Source of the DNA: an uncultured Schlesneria sp.
GTDB lineage: Bacteria > Planctomycetota > Planctomycetia > Planctomycetales > Planctomycetaceae
Assembly: GCA_903834925.1 (NCBI GenBank)
Contig: CAILLA010000022.1
Coordinates: 1 to 64,000, forward strand
Length of the DNA stretch: 64,000 bases
Direction: 5' to 3'
Under the pieces are notes generated by a model. It had not been told where the DNA came from. It saw nothing but the letters and a program-made list of their open reading frames with translations, and made no database searches. Positions 8,802-18,581 of this stretch are shown piece after piece. The position numbers were made by a program, and so were the translations under genes. The stretch's first letter is position 1, and the number at the start of each line of letters is the position of its first letter.

Positions 8802-10541
8802 ATGTCGCGACAAATACTCGGTACCGGCCTCCGCCAATTGAGCGTGGCTTTCGTATTGTTGATTTCGTGGCTGTGTGGCCCTGTTCAATCTGCTGACAAG
8901 GTGAAAATCGACGCCGCGATCTTAAAGGCGCAACAATTCCTACTTCAAAGCCGTTTTACAGGGGGCAGCGGTGCGATCGCCGCATTGGCTTATGTGAAAT
9001 CCGGTGGCGACAAACATTCGCCCGAGATCGACCTTCTCGTTGCGGAAATCTCGCGAAAAATTGAAAGCAACACTCGCTATCGACCCACTTCGAATCATAA
9101 CTATGAAGCGGGCGTCGATCTGATGGTGCTGGAGGCCATCGACGCTGAGGCCTATCGCCCCCAAATGGAAGCAATCGTTAACTATTTGATTCAATCGCAG
9201 CAGCCCAACGGATCATGGTTCTACGATCGACAAATTGAGCCGGACTGTGGAGATACCAGTATCACGCAATACTCTCTGATGGCACTTTGGGCTGCGGCCC
9301 GAGCCGGAATTGATGTTCCGACGGAAGTGTGGGAACGCGCGGCTCGGTGGCATATCGACAAACAAAGGGACGATGGCGGGTTTGTGTACCATCCGTTTGA
9401 TCGCAAGCTCTATAACGATCCAGAACATCACAAAACGACCGACACGATGACCGCTGCCGGAACCAGTAGCCTGTTGATCATTCGTCGTATGTTGTTTGAT
9501 GACGTGGAGATCGTTCCCGATGTTCGTCCCGCCGATGCAAAGCGGAGATTCGGGGTTTTGGAGCGATTTATCGACGAAAAGCAGACGGTACAAAAACGAA
9601 CGGTAAAGACTCCCCCTTCAATCAAGCCGGCTGCCATCGACAAGGCACTCAAAGAAAGCATTCGCTGGATCGGTTCACATTTTGGTGAAAGGAATCCGAA
9701 CCATGAACGATGGTTTGCCTACCACATTTATACGATTGAACGAGTTGCAGCGCTCCTGGATGTCGTGAAGTTCGGTAGTCACGATTGGTACGATGAAGGT
9801 GCCGACGAGTTGCTCCCTCGGCAAGCACCTGACGGAAGCTGGATGGACCACGGGGGACCACAGGCATCTACGGCGATGGCACTGATGTTTCTTTCGAAGG
9901 CCACAACGACGATTGTTACTCCCAAGAAGAAAGTCACGCTCGTCGGAGGCGGACTTCAAGCTGGGGGGCGTGGCCTGCCGGACCAGCTGGGGGCCGTCAA
10001 AGTCAAAGAGGACGGTAGCGTTTCAGCACGCAAAATTTTAGGTCCGGTCGACAATCTTTTGATCGAGTTAGAACGATCTTCCGATGCGAAAGTCGCTGAT
10101 GTTCAAGCGGCCGTCGTCGAGGCGGTCCAATTGGACCGCCCCGAGGAATTGATCGGCAAGTCTGATCGGCTTCGTAAACTCGCGGCTGACCCTCGTGGCG
10201 AAGTTCGACGGACTGCCTTTTGGGCGCTGGGGCGTTCTGGCGATATTTCTGCAGCAAAGCTGTTGATTCAGGGACTGACGGATGCTGATCCGTCAATAGT
10301 TCGTGAAGCGAGTCTAGCGCTCTGTATTCTCAGTCGTCGTCCTGATGGCTGTGGGCTGCCGATTGATCCACTCGACGATACGCAGATGGGCTTGACCGAA
10401 GAATCATCGGCTGACGAGCGAAAAGAGAAGCTCGAAAAATGGAAGGCCGAATCGAAAAAGCGATGGTATGACTGGTATATGAAGAATCGACCGTACGACG
10501 AACGAGATGATAGAACCTCACTGAAACAGGGCAGTAAATAG
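8802..10541 (+). CDS. Secreted prenyltransferase/squalene-oxidase-repeat protein with HEAT-like C-terminus
   Basis: 579 residues with a signal peptide ending near PVQSADK. Residues about 30-370 form an alpha/alpha-barrel of terpene-cyclase/prenyltransferase type, with repeats such as QQPNGSWFYDR, DTSITQYSLMALWA, QRDDGGFVY, TDTMTAAGTSSLL and APDGSWMDHGGP. Residues about 440-510 look like HEAT repeats (DPRGEVRRTAFWALGRSGD, then DADPSIVREASLAL). The repeats lack the DXDD motif of squalene-hopene cyclases as far as I can see, so enzymatic cyclisation is unlikely and a binding or scaffold role is more plausible. Such proteins are common in planctomycetes, often beside TolR/ExbB-type genes. Here it begins a four-gene run (8.8-13.7 kb) of otherwise uncharacterised proteins. 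Confidence 0.75.
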   Translation: MSRQILGTGLRQLSVAFVLLISWLCGPVQSADKVKIDAAILKAQQFLLQSRFTGGSGAIAALAYVKSGGDKHSPEIDLLVAEISRKIESNTRYRPTSNHNYEAGVDLMVLEAIDAEAYRPQMEAIVNYLIQSQQPNGSWFYDRQIEPDCGDTSITQYSLMALWAAARAGIDVPTEVWERAARWHIDKQRDDGGFVYHPFDRKLYNDPEHHKTTDTMTAAGTSSLLIIRRMLFDDVEIVPDVRPADAKRRFGVLERFIDEKQTVQKRTVKTPPSIKPAAIDKALKESIRWIGSHFGERNPNHERWFAYHIYTIERVAALLDVVKFGSHDWYDEGADELLPRQAPDGSWMDHGGPQASTAMALMFLSKATTTIVTPKKKVTLVGGGLQAGGRGLPDQLGAVKVKEDGSVSARKILGPVDNLLIELERSSDAKVADVQAAVVEAVQLDRPEELIGKSDRLRKLAADPRGEVRRTAFWALGRSGDISAAKLLIQGLTDADPSIVREASLALCILSRRPDGCGLPIDPLDDTQMGLTEESSADERKEKLEKWKAESKKRWYDWYMKNRPYDERDDRTSLKQGSK

Positions 10542-10595
10542 GAATTCGGCTTCAGCAGCAGCTTGTTTTCCGCTTGAAATACATAAGAAGGCCGC

Positions 10596-11492
10596 ATGTC
10601 GACCAAAACCGTTCGGGTAGCCACCCCCGTCATGCGCGAGACTCTGTATGACCTGGTAAGTTCCTGGACAATCTCATTATTTCTTGCCGTTTTTTTGACC
10701 TGCGGAACCGTGGTCACGGTCTGGGTCACGACTCGACCACCAAAACCGCCCGAGGCGGTTCCCGTGGAACTGGTCGAGTTACCCGGCGGTTTTGCGGATG
10801 GAACGCCCGGTGAAACGTTGAGGGTCGACTCACCAGAGCCTGAAGTGCGCGATGCGATCCCGGCCGAATCCGTTGCGGATCAGGTTGAGATTACCGAGGC
10901 AGTCGACGCCGTTGTGCAAATGTCGGAGGCCGGAACGCGGCAAGTTCAACAGCAGTTTGATACGGGTGGTATCCAAGATGTCGGGAAAGTGGGCAGCGCC
11001 AAAGGGACCGGACGCAGGCCACTCGGTTTCGGCAACGGGACTGGCGGCTTTCCGCGTGAGCAGCGTTGGTTTGTCAAGTTCGGCGAACGCGCATCACAAG
11101 AGGAATATGCAAAACAGCTGGATTTTTTTGGGATTGAGGTCGGGGCACTTCTGCCGGATGGTCGACTCGCATATCTCAAGAATCTGACGAACCCAATGCC
11201 GACGGTCCGATATGTTAACACAGGGTCAGCAGAAGCACGGCTCTACATGACATGGCAGGGAGGCGAACGACGTTCTGCCGATGTGCAGATGTTTGCCAAA
11301 GCCAACATCAACGTAAACGCCGACACAATCATCTTTCACTTCTATCCCAAAGAGACCGAAAACAAGCTGGCACGGCTTGAGCTTGATTACCGCAACCGTA
11401 CCGTCAAGCAAATCCGCCGCACCTATTTTGCGGTCGAACCAGATGGTGGCGGTTACAGGTTTTCCGTTTTTCGCCAGATCCTTTTTCAATGA
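10596..11492 (+). CDS. Uncharacterised single-pass membrane protein
   Basis: 298 residues. A cytosolic stretch of about 23 residues is followed by one transmembrane helix (about 24-46, SLFLAVFLTCGTVVTVWV), then a Pro/Val/Glu-rich linker (TRPPKPPEAVPVELVELPGG) and a periplasm-facing domain. That topology resembles TonB- or TolA-like energy-coupling proteins, although no TonB motif is seen. The C-terminal half (about 155-298) is a compact domain with no recognised family. It starts 54 bp after the HEAT-repeat gene and ends 22 bp before the next gene, so it is probably in one operon. No function is assigned. Confidence 0.65.
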   Translation: MSTKTVRVATPVMRETLYDLVSSWTISLFLAVFLTCGTVVTVWVTTRPPKPPEAVPVELVELPGGFADGTPGETLRVDSPEPEVRDAIPAESVADQVEITEAVDAVVQMSEAGTRQVQQQFDTGGIQDVGKVGSAKGTGRRPLGFGNGTGGFPREQRWFVKFGERASQEEYAKQLDFFGIEVGALLPDGRLAYLKNLTNPMPTVRYVNTGSAEARLYMTWQGGERRSADVQMFAKANINVNADTIIFHFYPKETENKLARLELDYRNRTVKQIRRTYFAVEPDGGGYRFSVFRQILFQ

Positions 11493-11514
11493 GCTTTCGA
11501 AAGTGAAATACACG

Positions 11515-12723
11515 ATGGCCAAAAAAGACTCGGAATCGGTCAGCGAAGATTTTCTGTGCGTTAAAGAAGTCACATGCGAATGGTGTGAAACGGTCTTTCG
11601 ATTTCCATTGAAACTGTCAATCGATGGCTCCGGGCCGAACAAGCTTGCCGCAAGAAAGAATGCCGTTGAAAACGCAAAAATCAAACTTCCGGAAGAGCCG
11701 GGAACAGAACGGTGCCCGAGTTGCGGTGCGTTACAAACTTGCATGGAAGCCAGCGGATCAGCGTTGGGGTTTGGATGCCTGACGGTTCTGATGGCCATCT
11801 GCCTGGGAATCGCCATAACCTTTGGCGTCTTGGTCAACCTGCATTTACTGACGTCAGTTTCACTTCCCGTCGTCGGATGGATACTTGTGGCATTGGCCAT
11901 ACCGATCGTGCTCTTCAATATTTATTTAGCGAGAGTCAATCCAAACTCTGAACTTAACGCCGGATTAGAGGAGGCCAAAACGAAGGTTGCAGAGGGTAAG
12001 ATCACCGTTGTTTCGCAGCCGAAATCAGTGATACCGGAATCCATTCCTCGGTCGACGGGAATCGTTCCACTAATCGCGATCGGTCTCTCCGTCATCGGCC
12101 TTTGCCTGATACCGGCAGCAGAAGTGTTTCGCATGGCATCCGGTTGGACGGCTCACCCGTTTGCGGTGCCGCCTGTTGCCGGCCCCGGTGACGAAGTCAC
12201 ACTCAACTGGCCAAACTCGGTGAATTGCCTGAAAGGGAAATGGAGGGGAATTATCGAAGTTGAAATGACCGACCCAGTCGGCATTCACCCAATGACCAAA
12301 GTGGACGCTTCGTGCTCAACAGAGCAATGGGGCAACTGGAGTGGTGGGCGCGGCAATCGTAATAGGGATACCGCAATCTGGACGAAAGTGAAACTACCTG
12401 ACGACGCAGCCTTGGCGGGAAAAGACGTTTCACTTCACGCAAAAATCTTAGTGACCTATCCGCAGTCGTCGGGCCTCTTGAGATTTGAAAATAAGGAAGC
12501 CGAGTTTGTCCATGACTTTCAAATGAAGCTGTCTTCGCCAAAGTCTTCGACGATGTACTTTGCGGCATGGTGGATCGGCATTGTTGGCGGTGGCGGACTG
12601 ATCGCATTGGCATCCTGGCTCTGTCGTCTTTACCAGTTAAACGTTGTCAAAAACAGCCCACACCCGAAAACCTTGTATACCAAGAACTTCGCAGAGCCAG
12701 ACGATCTCGTCGAACTTCAGTAA
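11515..12723 (+). CDS. Uncharacterised zinc-ribbon membrane protein
   Basis: 402 residues from the ATG at 11515; an open frame further upstream overlaps the preceding gene and is not needed. The N-terminal 75 residues hold two CxxC pairs (TCEWCETVF and RCPSCGAL) that could bind zinc. Two helices follow at about 82-130 (GCLTVLMAICLGIAITFGVLV and a second), a third at about 180-205 (IVPLIAIGLSVIGLCLIPA), an extracytosolic beta-rich domain at about 215-340, and a final helix near 350-370 (AAWWIGIVGGGGLIALASWL). No known family is recognised. It has 22-bp gaps to both neighbours on the same strand. Confidence 0.65.
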   Translation: MAKKDSESVSEDFLCVKEVTCEWCETVFRFPLKLSIDGSGPNKLAARKNAVENAKIKLPEEPGTERCPSCGALQTCMEASGSALGFGCLTVLMAICLGIAITFGVLVNLHLLTSVSLPVVGWILVALAIPIVLFNIYLARVNPNSELNAGLEEAKTKVAEGKITVVSQPKSVIPESIPRSTGIVPLIAIGLSVIGLCLIPAAEVFRMASGWTAHPFAVPPVAGPGDEVTLNWPNSVNCLKGKWRGIIEVEMTDPVGIHPMTKVDASCSTEQWGNWSGGRGNRNRDTAIWTKVKLPDDAALAGKDVSLHAKILVTYPQSSGLLRFENKEAEFVHDFQMKLSSPKSSTMYFAAWWIGIVGGGGLIALASWLCRLYQLNVVKNSPHPKTLYTKNFAEPDDLVELQ

Positions 12724-12745
12724 TTTCCTAAGTCATGGGTGGCTC

Positions 12746-13651
12746 ATGTCCGATCATACCGAGAAACAATCGGATCTACCTCCAGGCAAAGTACGTCCCA
12801 AGATCTTTATCGATGGCCACGGCCGGGTTTACCATTTGATATTTCAGGCATCGGATGGAAGTTACGTCCGAGCACAATACCGCGACATCGGCCGACCTGC
12901 GGATATTACGATCCATCACTATCAGCAGACGCAGCGTCCTTATGACCATACCGAACGGAAGACCAACAAACCCCGACCACGCAACTTCTTTCCCTCAAGA
13001 CGGACCATTGCACGCACGTCCGTGCTTCCCATTGAAATCGAAGGAGGAAGCGGTGCGATCAGGGCCGTTCCCGAGACGGCCAGGCCGACTGTACTGAGTG
13101 TCCGGCAGTTTCATTCCGTATATAACGCCATCGCCAGTGCGAGTGGTTGGTGGCCCTTGGCTGATTCACGCTGGGATTCACGACGCTATTTCGCCAGTCT
13201 CGAAAAGTACGTGATGTACCTGGATGAACTTCCCATTGGTTTTGGGGCATTGGACCGGAATAATGATGGTGACGGGGTCACACGAATCGTCTTTGCCGGA
13301 ATCATCACAGCCATGCAGGGAAGGAAGTTTGGCAATCTGTTGTTCAATCATCTCAATGCCATGGCGTGGAAGGGTGGAGCGTGTCGTGTCGTCCTGAATA
13401 CGGCTCCCGAATACGACGTCATGAAAGGGGCTGGAAAACTTGAAAATAAACCCGCCGCCGAAATGTACAAACGACGCGGCTTTTATCCGACTCGCATGGA
13501 ACGAGTCGACGCTCACCGTGTTGCCGAAGCAGGGCACATCTACAAGCTGAACATGCCAGCCTATTATCGTGACAACCCATCGTTCACAGACGAGACTCTT
13601 TTCAAACGACTGTGCAGCGAATTTTGTTGCCAAATTCCCACACTTCGCTAG
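12746..13651 (+). CDS. GNAT-family N-acetyltransferase-like protein
   Basis: 301 residues from the ATG at 12746, 22 bp after the previous stop. The C-terminal portion (about 125-285) has a GNAT-like order: a strand MYLDELPIGFGALDRN, a core strand with the acetyl-CoA-binding turn (IITAMQGRKFGNLLFNHL), and the closing element AAEMYKRRGFYP. The N-terminal 120 residues are a beta-rich KVRPKIFIDGHGRVYHLIF segment with no known family, then a basic linker. The substrate is unknown and it might modify a small molecule or protein. It ends the four-gene run and is convergent with hisA, only 6 bp from its stop. Confidence 0.6.
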   Translation: MSDHTEKQSDLPPGKVRPKIFIDGHGRVYHLIFQASDGSYVRAQYRDIGRPADITIHHYQQTQRPYDHTERKTNKPRPRNFFPSRRTIARTSVLPIEIEGGSGAIRAVPETARPTVLSVRQFHSVYNAIASASGWWPLADSRWDSRRYFASLEKYVMYLDELPIGFGALDRNNDGDGVTRIVFAGIITAMQGRKFGNLLFNHLNAMAWKGGACRVVLNTAPEYDVMKGAGKLENKPAAEMYKRRGFYPTRMERVDAHRVAEAGHIYKLNMPAYYRDNPSFTDETLFKRLCSEFCCQIPTLR

Positions 13652-13657
13652 CTCAGC

Positions 13658-14395
13658 TCAGCTCGCGATTCGTACGGCGTCTGCGACTTTGATCGTTCCC
13701 TCGTAGATGGCTCGTCCGACGATCGCGCCAATCAACTTGGGCTGCAAACGTGAGGCGACTGTTAAACGCTCGATGTCCGCCAAGGTTGTCACTCCTCCTG
13801 AAGCGATGACCGGCAAACCCAGTTCGGCCAGGCGTAACATGTCTTGAATGGTGGCTTCATCGACACCCTGCATCATCCCGTCGTTCGCGATGTTCGTATA
13901 AATCACCGCCGCGAGATCAAGATCGGCGAATTGGCGGGCCAATTCGAATGCGGACGTTTGCGACACGTCCAGCCACCCTGCGGTAGCCACCATGCCGTTG
14001 CGCGCATCCAGCCCCAGCGCGATCCGACCGGGAAAACGTTTGACCATGGCTCCAAACCAGTCAGGTTGTTTCAGTGCCTGCGTTCCGATGATCGCTCGGT
14101 CGATCCCAACGACATCCAACATTTCGCGGATCGTTTCTTCATCACGAAGACCACCCCCCAATTCACAGGGGATCTTTACCGCGTCGACGATGGCCTTAAT
14201 GGCAGCGACATTCATCGGACGACCCGCTTTTGCGCCATCCAGGTCAACCAGATGCAGCCGCGTTCCCCCTTCTCGTTCCCAGCGAAGCGCCATTTCCGCC
14301 GGATTCTCACCAAACACGGTTTCTTGAGCATAGTCACCTTGCCGCAGCCGAACGCAGCAACCACCCCGAAGATCAATAGCAGGCAAAATTTCCAT
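13658..14395 (-). CDS. hisA: Phosphoribosylformimino-5-aminoimidazole carboxamide ribotide isomerase
   Basis: 246 residues, the normal length for HisA. The (beta/alpha)8 barrel opens with [11 protein letters not shown], whose Asp is the catalytic base. The second half has the catalytic Asp region [13 protein letters not shown] and the phosphate-binding VIASGGVTT and [11 protein letters not shown]. It performs the Amadori rearrangement in the fourth step of histidine synthesis. The start at 14395 matches the family's N-terminus, although the frame remains open to 14491. No other his gene is within the window, so it is not part of a compact his operon. Confidence 0.95.
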   Translation of the reverse strand: MEILPAIDLRGGCCVRLRQGDYAQETVFGENPAEMALRWEREGGTRLHLVDLDGAKAGRPMNVAAIKAIVDAVKIPCELGGGLRDEETIREMLDVVGIDRAIIGTQALKQPDWFGAMVKRFPGRIALGLDARNGMVATAGWLDVSQTSAFELARQFADLDLAAVIYTNIANDGMMQGVDEATIQDMLRLAELGLPVIASGGVTTLADIERLTVASRLQPKLIGAIVGRAIYEGTIKVADAVRIAS

Positions 14396-14554
14396 GTTTT
14401 TTAATGCGCGTCGAATGATGGGTTTAGAATTGGGAAGTCGCTTTCGCGTTGATTTTTCTTTGAAGAATTTCTTTGCGAGGCGGGAAGTCAATTATCTGGG
14501 TCTATAATTCTTTTGGACATCTGCGAATCATAGCAACTGGAGGACAGCGTCACG

Positions 14555-14677
14555 ATGGAGCAGGTCGCCGATTTTACGGAGTCGTGTCATGAAGTTGAGG
14601 CGTTCATTTTTGCGGTTTTCTCTATGATCTGCACTTTCCTGTGCAGTAAGATGAAATCGAAAGAATGGCAAGCGTAA
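14555..14677 (+). CDS. Candidate 40-residue membrane microprotein
   Basis: An ATG at 14555 follows a strong ribosome-binding site (GGAGGA, about 10 bases upstream). It opens a 40-codon frame with an acidic N-terminus, one hydrophobic segment (AFIFAVFSMICTFLC, residues 16-30) and a basic tail (KMKSKEW). This is the usual order of a single-pass small protein with its C-terminus in the cytosol. It lies 28 bp before the large TPR gene on the same strand. A sequence resembling a -10 box (TATAAT, about 14501-14506) precedes it. The frame is short, so chance cannot be excluded. Confidence 0.4.
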   Translation: MEQVADFTESCHEVEAFIFAVFSMICTFLCSKMKSKEWQA

Positions 14678-14705
14678 GCGTCGAGCAGATTTAAAGAAAT
14701 CAATC

Positions 14706-17700
14706 ATGACGAGTTCGAATGGAGAGGGGCATCCCCATTATGTCCGAGGCGAGGTGACGGTGCCTGGAATGGCTCCGCGTATCACCGGACCAGGATTTCC
14801 CCGCGAGGAACGATTCAGTCCGCTTCACCGATACCCATCCTGTGCCAACGATACCTCGGACCCCGCTGAACTTTGGGTCGATATCAAATTACGTGGTCCT
14901 GTCACCGATACTGAGCATAATCTGGTTATTCCGCTTTGCAAAAAATGTGCGGCGGAATTTGGTGTGGAGGCCACTCCGTCAACCGAAAATAATGGTGCGA
15001 CATCCGCATCGTTTGCAAATCGTTTTATCATTAAGCCGGTGAAATGGGCGGTGAGGAAACTGCAATCGATTGGTCGCAGCCTGGACTATTGGTTTGGTCA
15101 ATCGCGGTATCGTGACAAAGTACTTCAGTTCTTGCGGCGCGATCTCAAATTGCAGGAATTGATCGAGAATAATCCCAATCTGCAAATTCGATTCACGGGG
15201 GCGAAGTTGATTCCCCAGCGCCCGACAGGGGCTCTTGATGGGGACTGGTTCGAATACGAAATTCGATTTGGGCAACCGACGGATCTTGTTGATCCCAATG
15301 CAGCGACAGAAATCGAAGTTCATGCACGAACGGCTCGTTTTCTTTTGAGTACTCAGAAGCCAAAAGGGCCTCTTCCCACACAATATTATTTGCGACTCGA
15401 TATTGCGTACTGTTCCGAACAACGAATTTTAATTGATATCTATCAGGAACCATCCCTCCTTGCCGAGGATGTCATTCGTCAACTGGTTGAAGCAATTCGA
15501 CGACTCCCTCGCCCGAATTTCAGCAAGGGGATTTCTGCATTCAGCATGTTTGCGGTATTCGGCTACCAATCGCCAGAATGGGCTGAATACTGGCGTCCCC
15601 CGTTTGCCGGCTTGCCCGAGTCGACGAACCTGGATGCTAACGATACACCTCAGTCTCGATTCGAAGCTCTGTCGGTCTTTGCCGAACGGCCAATGGAAAT
15701 TGACACCAATTCCCCGTGGGGAATCGCGCAGTACTCCGCGTTTCTGAACGTCGCACCTGACAACAATCTGGCAAGAATGTTGCGATCAGGACTTCTCGCG
15801 GAAGCCGGATTATTTGAACAAGCGTCAGAAGATGCGCTTTATGTTGCGACCAGCCCCGGAGAGATGGACCAACAGGGACGGGCCTGGGCGTATTTAAGGC
15901 ATGCATGGATTCAACTTAAGCTGGGACGCGATGCCGTCGGAATTCAAGCCGTTATGCAAGCGACCAACATTAGTCCAGCGAACCTCAAAACAAGGGCGGC
16001 GGCAATCGAGACGTTGCTTGAATTCAATCAACTTACCGCTGCGAAAGATCTGCTGGACGGGGCTGAACGAGCAGGGGCAAAATCTCCTGTTTTGGATGTG
16101 GCACAAGGTCGTTTAAGCTGGCTTGGAGGGGATCACCTCGAGGCCCGCAAATGGTTTAACCGCGCGATTGAACTCGATCCAACTTGTGTCTCAGCCTATT
16201 TCCACCGAGGGTCACTCAACGCAAATGAGTCTCATTGGGCCGATGCCGAAAATGATTTAACTCGTTGCATCAAGTGGTCAGAGAACTCGCCCGTTTCTTT
16301 AGTTGCCGAATTTTACTTGCGACGTGGTCGAATTCGTATGGAACAGCAGCACCATGAGCCGGCAATGTCCGACTTCAATGAGGTGTTACGACTCCAACCC
16401 GATCATGTGGATTGTTTATTCAATCGCGGTCAGCTTTTGCTCGCTGAAGGGAAATTGGCATTGGTTATTGAAGATGCCGACCAGATCATCCGGCTTGCGC
16501 CCGAGATTCCAGGGGGGTGGGGACTTCGAGCCACTGCGAATTTTCAATTGGACCTGTTTGACGACGCGTTACCAGATTTTACCAAGGCGTTTGAGCTTGG
16601 ATTGAAAAGTCCCAGCCTGTTTTGTGAGCGAGCTTCGATCTGGTTGACTCGGCAGCAGTTCGATGAAGCACTTGCGGACGTTGATTCGGCTCTTGAAATC
16701 GATCCTCAACATGCTCGGGCACATGATCTTCGCGGTCTGCTTTACGAAAACGACGGAGAAGAATCGTGGAATTCCGCTGAAGAATCTTACTCACAGGCGA
16801 TTTCGTTATCTCCGGAATGGGCGTTGCCGTGGTTTCATCGAGCCAATCTTTTGGCCATGTCAAAACGAAACCAGGAGGCGCTCGGAGACTACAGGAAGAC
16901 GGTCGAGCTGATTCCAGGTTTCTCCACGGCATGGAAGAATCTGGCGTCATGTCATGTCAGTCGTGAAGAATTCGACGACGCTTTGCACGCGTTCGCACGG
17001 GCTTTGGAAATTGATCCAGAAATGGTCGTGGCTCACCTCGAGCGTGGAATGCTTCTTGGCCGAATGTCACGAATTCACGATGCGATTCTTGACTTCAACG
17101 CAATTTTAACGCGCGAACCCGATAACGAAATCGTTCTTGCACTTCGTGCTCGCTCATTCATCATAACGGAGCAATACGATAAAGCGATCGCTGACTTCGA
17201 CAAATTGATCGAGATCAATCCGAGTGTTCCGGCACTACTTGGGCGAGCAAGCGTCTGGCTGTACAAGAACTGTCCGGAAGAAGCAGAGAAAGATTTCGCT
17301 GAGGCAATTCAACTTCAACCGGAGTCAGCAGAACAGATTCAGATGCAACAGCTGTTTATCGAAGCCGGTGTCGCGCAGCACCGTGAGAACTACCTTGAAG
17401 TGATCGAAAAGGCCGATGCGGCATTGCAGATCGATTCCGATTCCCTGGACGGACTGATGATTCGAGCGGGCGGAAAATGGTATCTGGAGGACTGGGTCGA
17501 AGCGAGCGAAGATTTCTCTCAAGTCCTCCAACGGGATTCTGAACGCCTGGCTGCTTACAGCGGCCTCGGGCAAGTGAGGGTGGAGCTTGGGGAATACGAT
17601 GACGCCATCCTGGATCTTGATCGTGCGGTCGAACTGGCGACGAATGGCGAAGACCAAGAGGATTCGGCGAGAGCCTATGCGCTGAACGGTCGCGCCCTGG

Positions 17701-17975
17701 CAAAAGCCGGATTAGAGAGATGGAACGACGCACTTGAAGACTTTGATCAATCGATTCAACAATGTCCGGAAAACGCGTGGGCTCAATACAATCTGGGAAG
17801 AATGTATGACCTTCGCGGGGACAGGCGAGCCGCTGTCGTCTGTTTTCGAATGGCTTGCGTCCTTCGCCAACCTCGCCTGTCGCCACGACAACGTGAACGA
17901 GCTCAGGCGTATATTGAGCGCAATCGGCAGACCGAAAATCCACTTGGAGACAGTCTTGTTTCCGGGGACCATTAA
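14706..17975 (+). CDS. Large TPR-repeat protein with zinc-knuckle-like N-terminus
   Basis: 1089 residues. Residues about 1-80 contain spaced cysteines (SCAND..., then LCKKC), possibly binding a metal. Residues about 120-310 form an uncharacterised alpha/beta domain. From about 345 to 1065 there is a long array of tetratricopeptide repeats, visible as repeated FNRAIELDPTCVSAYFHRG, SAFEIDPQHARAHDLRGLL-type and RALEIDPEMVVAHLERG units, with at least 15 by eye. There is no signal peptide or clear membrane helix, so it is probably a cytosolic protein scaffold. Planctomycetes encode many TPR giants of unknown partner. The small candidate gene just upstream may be co-transcribed. Confidence 0.8.
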   Translation: MTSSNGEGHPHYVRGEVTVPGMAPRITGPGFPREERFSPLHRYPSCANDTSDPAELWVDIKLRGPVTDTEHNLVIPLCKKCAAEFGVEATPSTENNGATSASFANRFIIKPVKWAVRKLQSIGRSLDYWFGQSRYRDKVLQFLRRDLKLQELIENNPNLQIRFTGAKLIPQRPTGALDGDWFEYEIRFGQPTDLVDPNAATEIEVHARTARFLLSTQKPKGPLPTQYYLRLDIAYCSEQRILIDIYQEPSLLAEDVIRQLVEAIRRLPRPNFSKGISAFSMFAVFGYQSPEWAEYWRPPFAGLPESTNLDANDTPQSRFEALSVFAERPMEIDTNSPWGIAQYSAFLNVAPDNNLARMLRSGLLAEAGLFEQASEDALYVATSPGEMDQQGRAWAYLRHAWIQLKLGRDAVGIQAVMQATNISPANLKTRAAAIETLLEFNQLTAAKDLLDGAERAGAKSPVLDVAQGRLSWLGGDHLEARKWFNRAIELDPTCVSAYFHRGSLNANESHWADAENDLTRCIKWSENSPVSLVAEFYLRRGRIRMEQQHHEPAMSDFNEVLRLQPDHVDCLFNRGQLLLAEGKLALVIEDADQIIRLAPEIPGGWGLRATANFQLDLFDDALPDFTKAFELGLKSPSLFCERASIWLTRQQFDEALADVDSALEIDPQHARAHDLRGLLYENDGEESWNSAEESYSQAISLSPEWALPWFHRANLLAMSKRNQEALGDYRKTVELIPGFSTAWKNLASCHVSREEFDDALHAFARALEIDPEMVVAHLERGMLLGRMSRIHDAILDFNAILTREPDNEIVLALRARSFIITEQYDKAIADFDKLIEINPSVPALLGRASVWLYKNCPEEAEKDFAEAIQLQPESAEQIQMQQLFIEAGVAQHRENYLEVIEKADAALQIDSDSLDGLMIRAGGKWYLEDWVEASEDFSQVLQRDSERLAAYSGLGQVRVELGEYDDAILDLDRAVELATNGEDQEDSARAYALNGRALAKAGLERWNDALEDFDQSIQQCPENAWAQYNLGRMYDLRGDRRAAVVCFRMACVLRQPRLSPRQRERAQAYIERNRQTENPLGDSLVSGDH

Positions 17976-17998
17976 TGGTCCAGAACGCTGGCGCTGTT

Positions 17999-18136
17999 GT
18001 CTCACTGGAGCTTCCGAGGCTACATAACCGCTAAAAATGTGGGTAAAACTGACGGCAGCTCTGTGCCGCCAAAGTCTTTGAAGTGCCCAGAAAAAACGAA
18101 GAGCACGGGCGAGCGAAGACGAACTCCAGTGACACA
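17999..18136. repeat. Possible diverged copy of the structured repeat (copy E)
   Basis: Ends form an inverted pair: GTCTCACTGGAG near 18000-18010 and CTCCAGTGACAC near 18124-18135. A short hairpin (CGGCA...TGCCG, about 18053-18068) lies inside. The right end reads GAAGAC...CTCCAGTGACACACAACCCC, close to the right ends of copies A and D. The gap 17976-18295 (320 bp) holds nothing else I can name. Membership in the family is weaker than for A-C. Confidence 0.35.
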
Positions 18137-18295
18137 CAACCCCACATTGCAGCGTTGCCGGACTACTCGTGAGTGCATCGGTTCCGATTCATCTCAGCTT
18201 TCCAGATTTTCCTGTAACGAATTCTGTGGTAACCGCATCTGAATGGTGTGAAGCTGCAATTATTGCCATCACGTTCTCGCTAAGGGCGTCTTTAA

Positions 18296-18574
18296 ATGAC
18301 TGAACGCGCTGTCATCGCTGAAGTGGAGGATTCGAATCCACAAAGCGCGACTTTGTTTAAGCGAAAATCGTTTACTTGCGCCGGTGGTTGCGAAAACCAC
18401 CGGACCTTAGTCGCTGTATTTTACACTCCGATTGTATTGCTTTTCGGTGGGCTCCTGGCGTTAGCGACGTTCCCGGAAATCACGGAATATGTGGCTCCCT
18501 GGATTGGTGATCCTGTCAGTCAGCATGACTGTCCGTCGGTCGGTCCGACGTCAAAGTGTTTGAATCAGAATTAG
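18296..18574 (+). CDS. Small membrane protein, unknown
   Basis: 92 residues. An N-terminal polar region of about 38 residues with CAGGCENH is followed by one transmembrane helix (LVAVFYTPIVLLFGGLLALATF) and a short cysteine-containing tail. No family is recognised. It ends 7 bp before the next membrane-protein gene on the same strand, so the two are probably co-translated partners. Confidence 0.5.
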   Translation: MTERAVIAEVEDSNPQSATLFKRKSFTCAGGCENHRTLVAVFYTPIVLLFGGLLALATFPEITEYVAPWIGDPVSQHDCPSVGPTSKCLNQN

Positions 18575-18581
18575 GGTTTCC

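Noticed and set aside
13844-14404. 186-codon frame on the + strand opposite hisA
   Set aside because: hisA is certain and the shadow has no recognisable domain. Its cysteine/histidine content is scattered.
17356-17943. 195-codon frame opposite the TPR gene
   Set aside because: Arg/Pro-rich with no domains, and the TPR frame explains the sequence.
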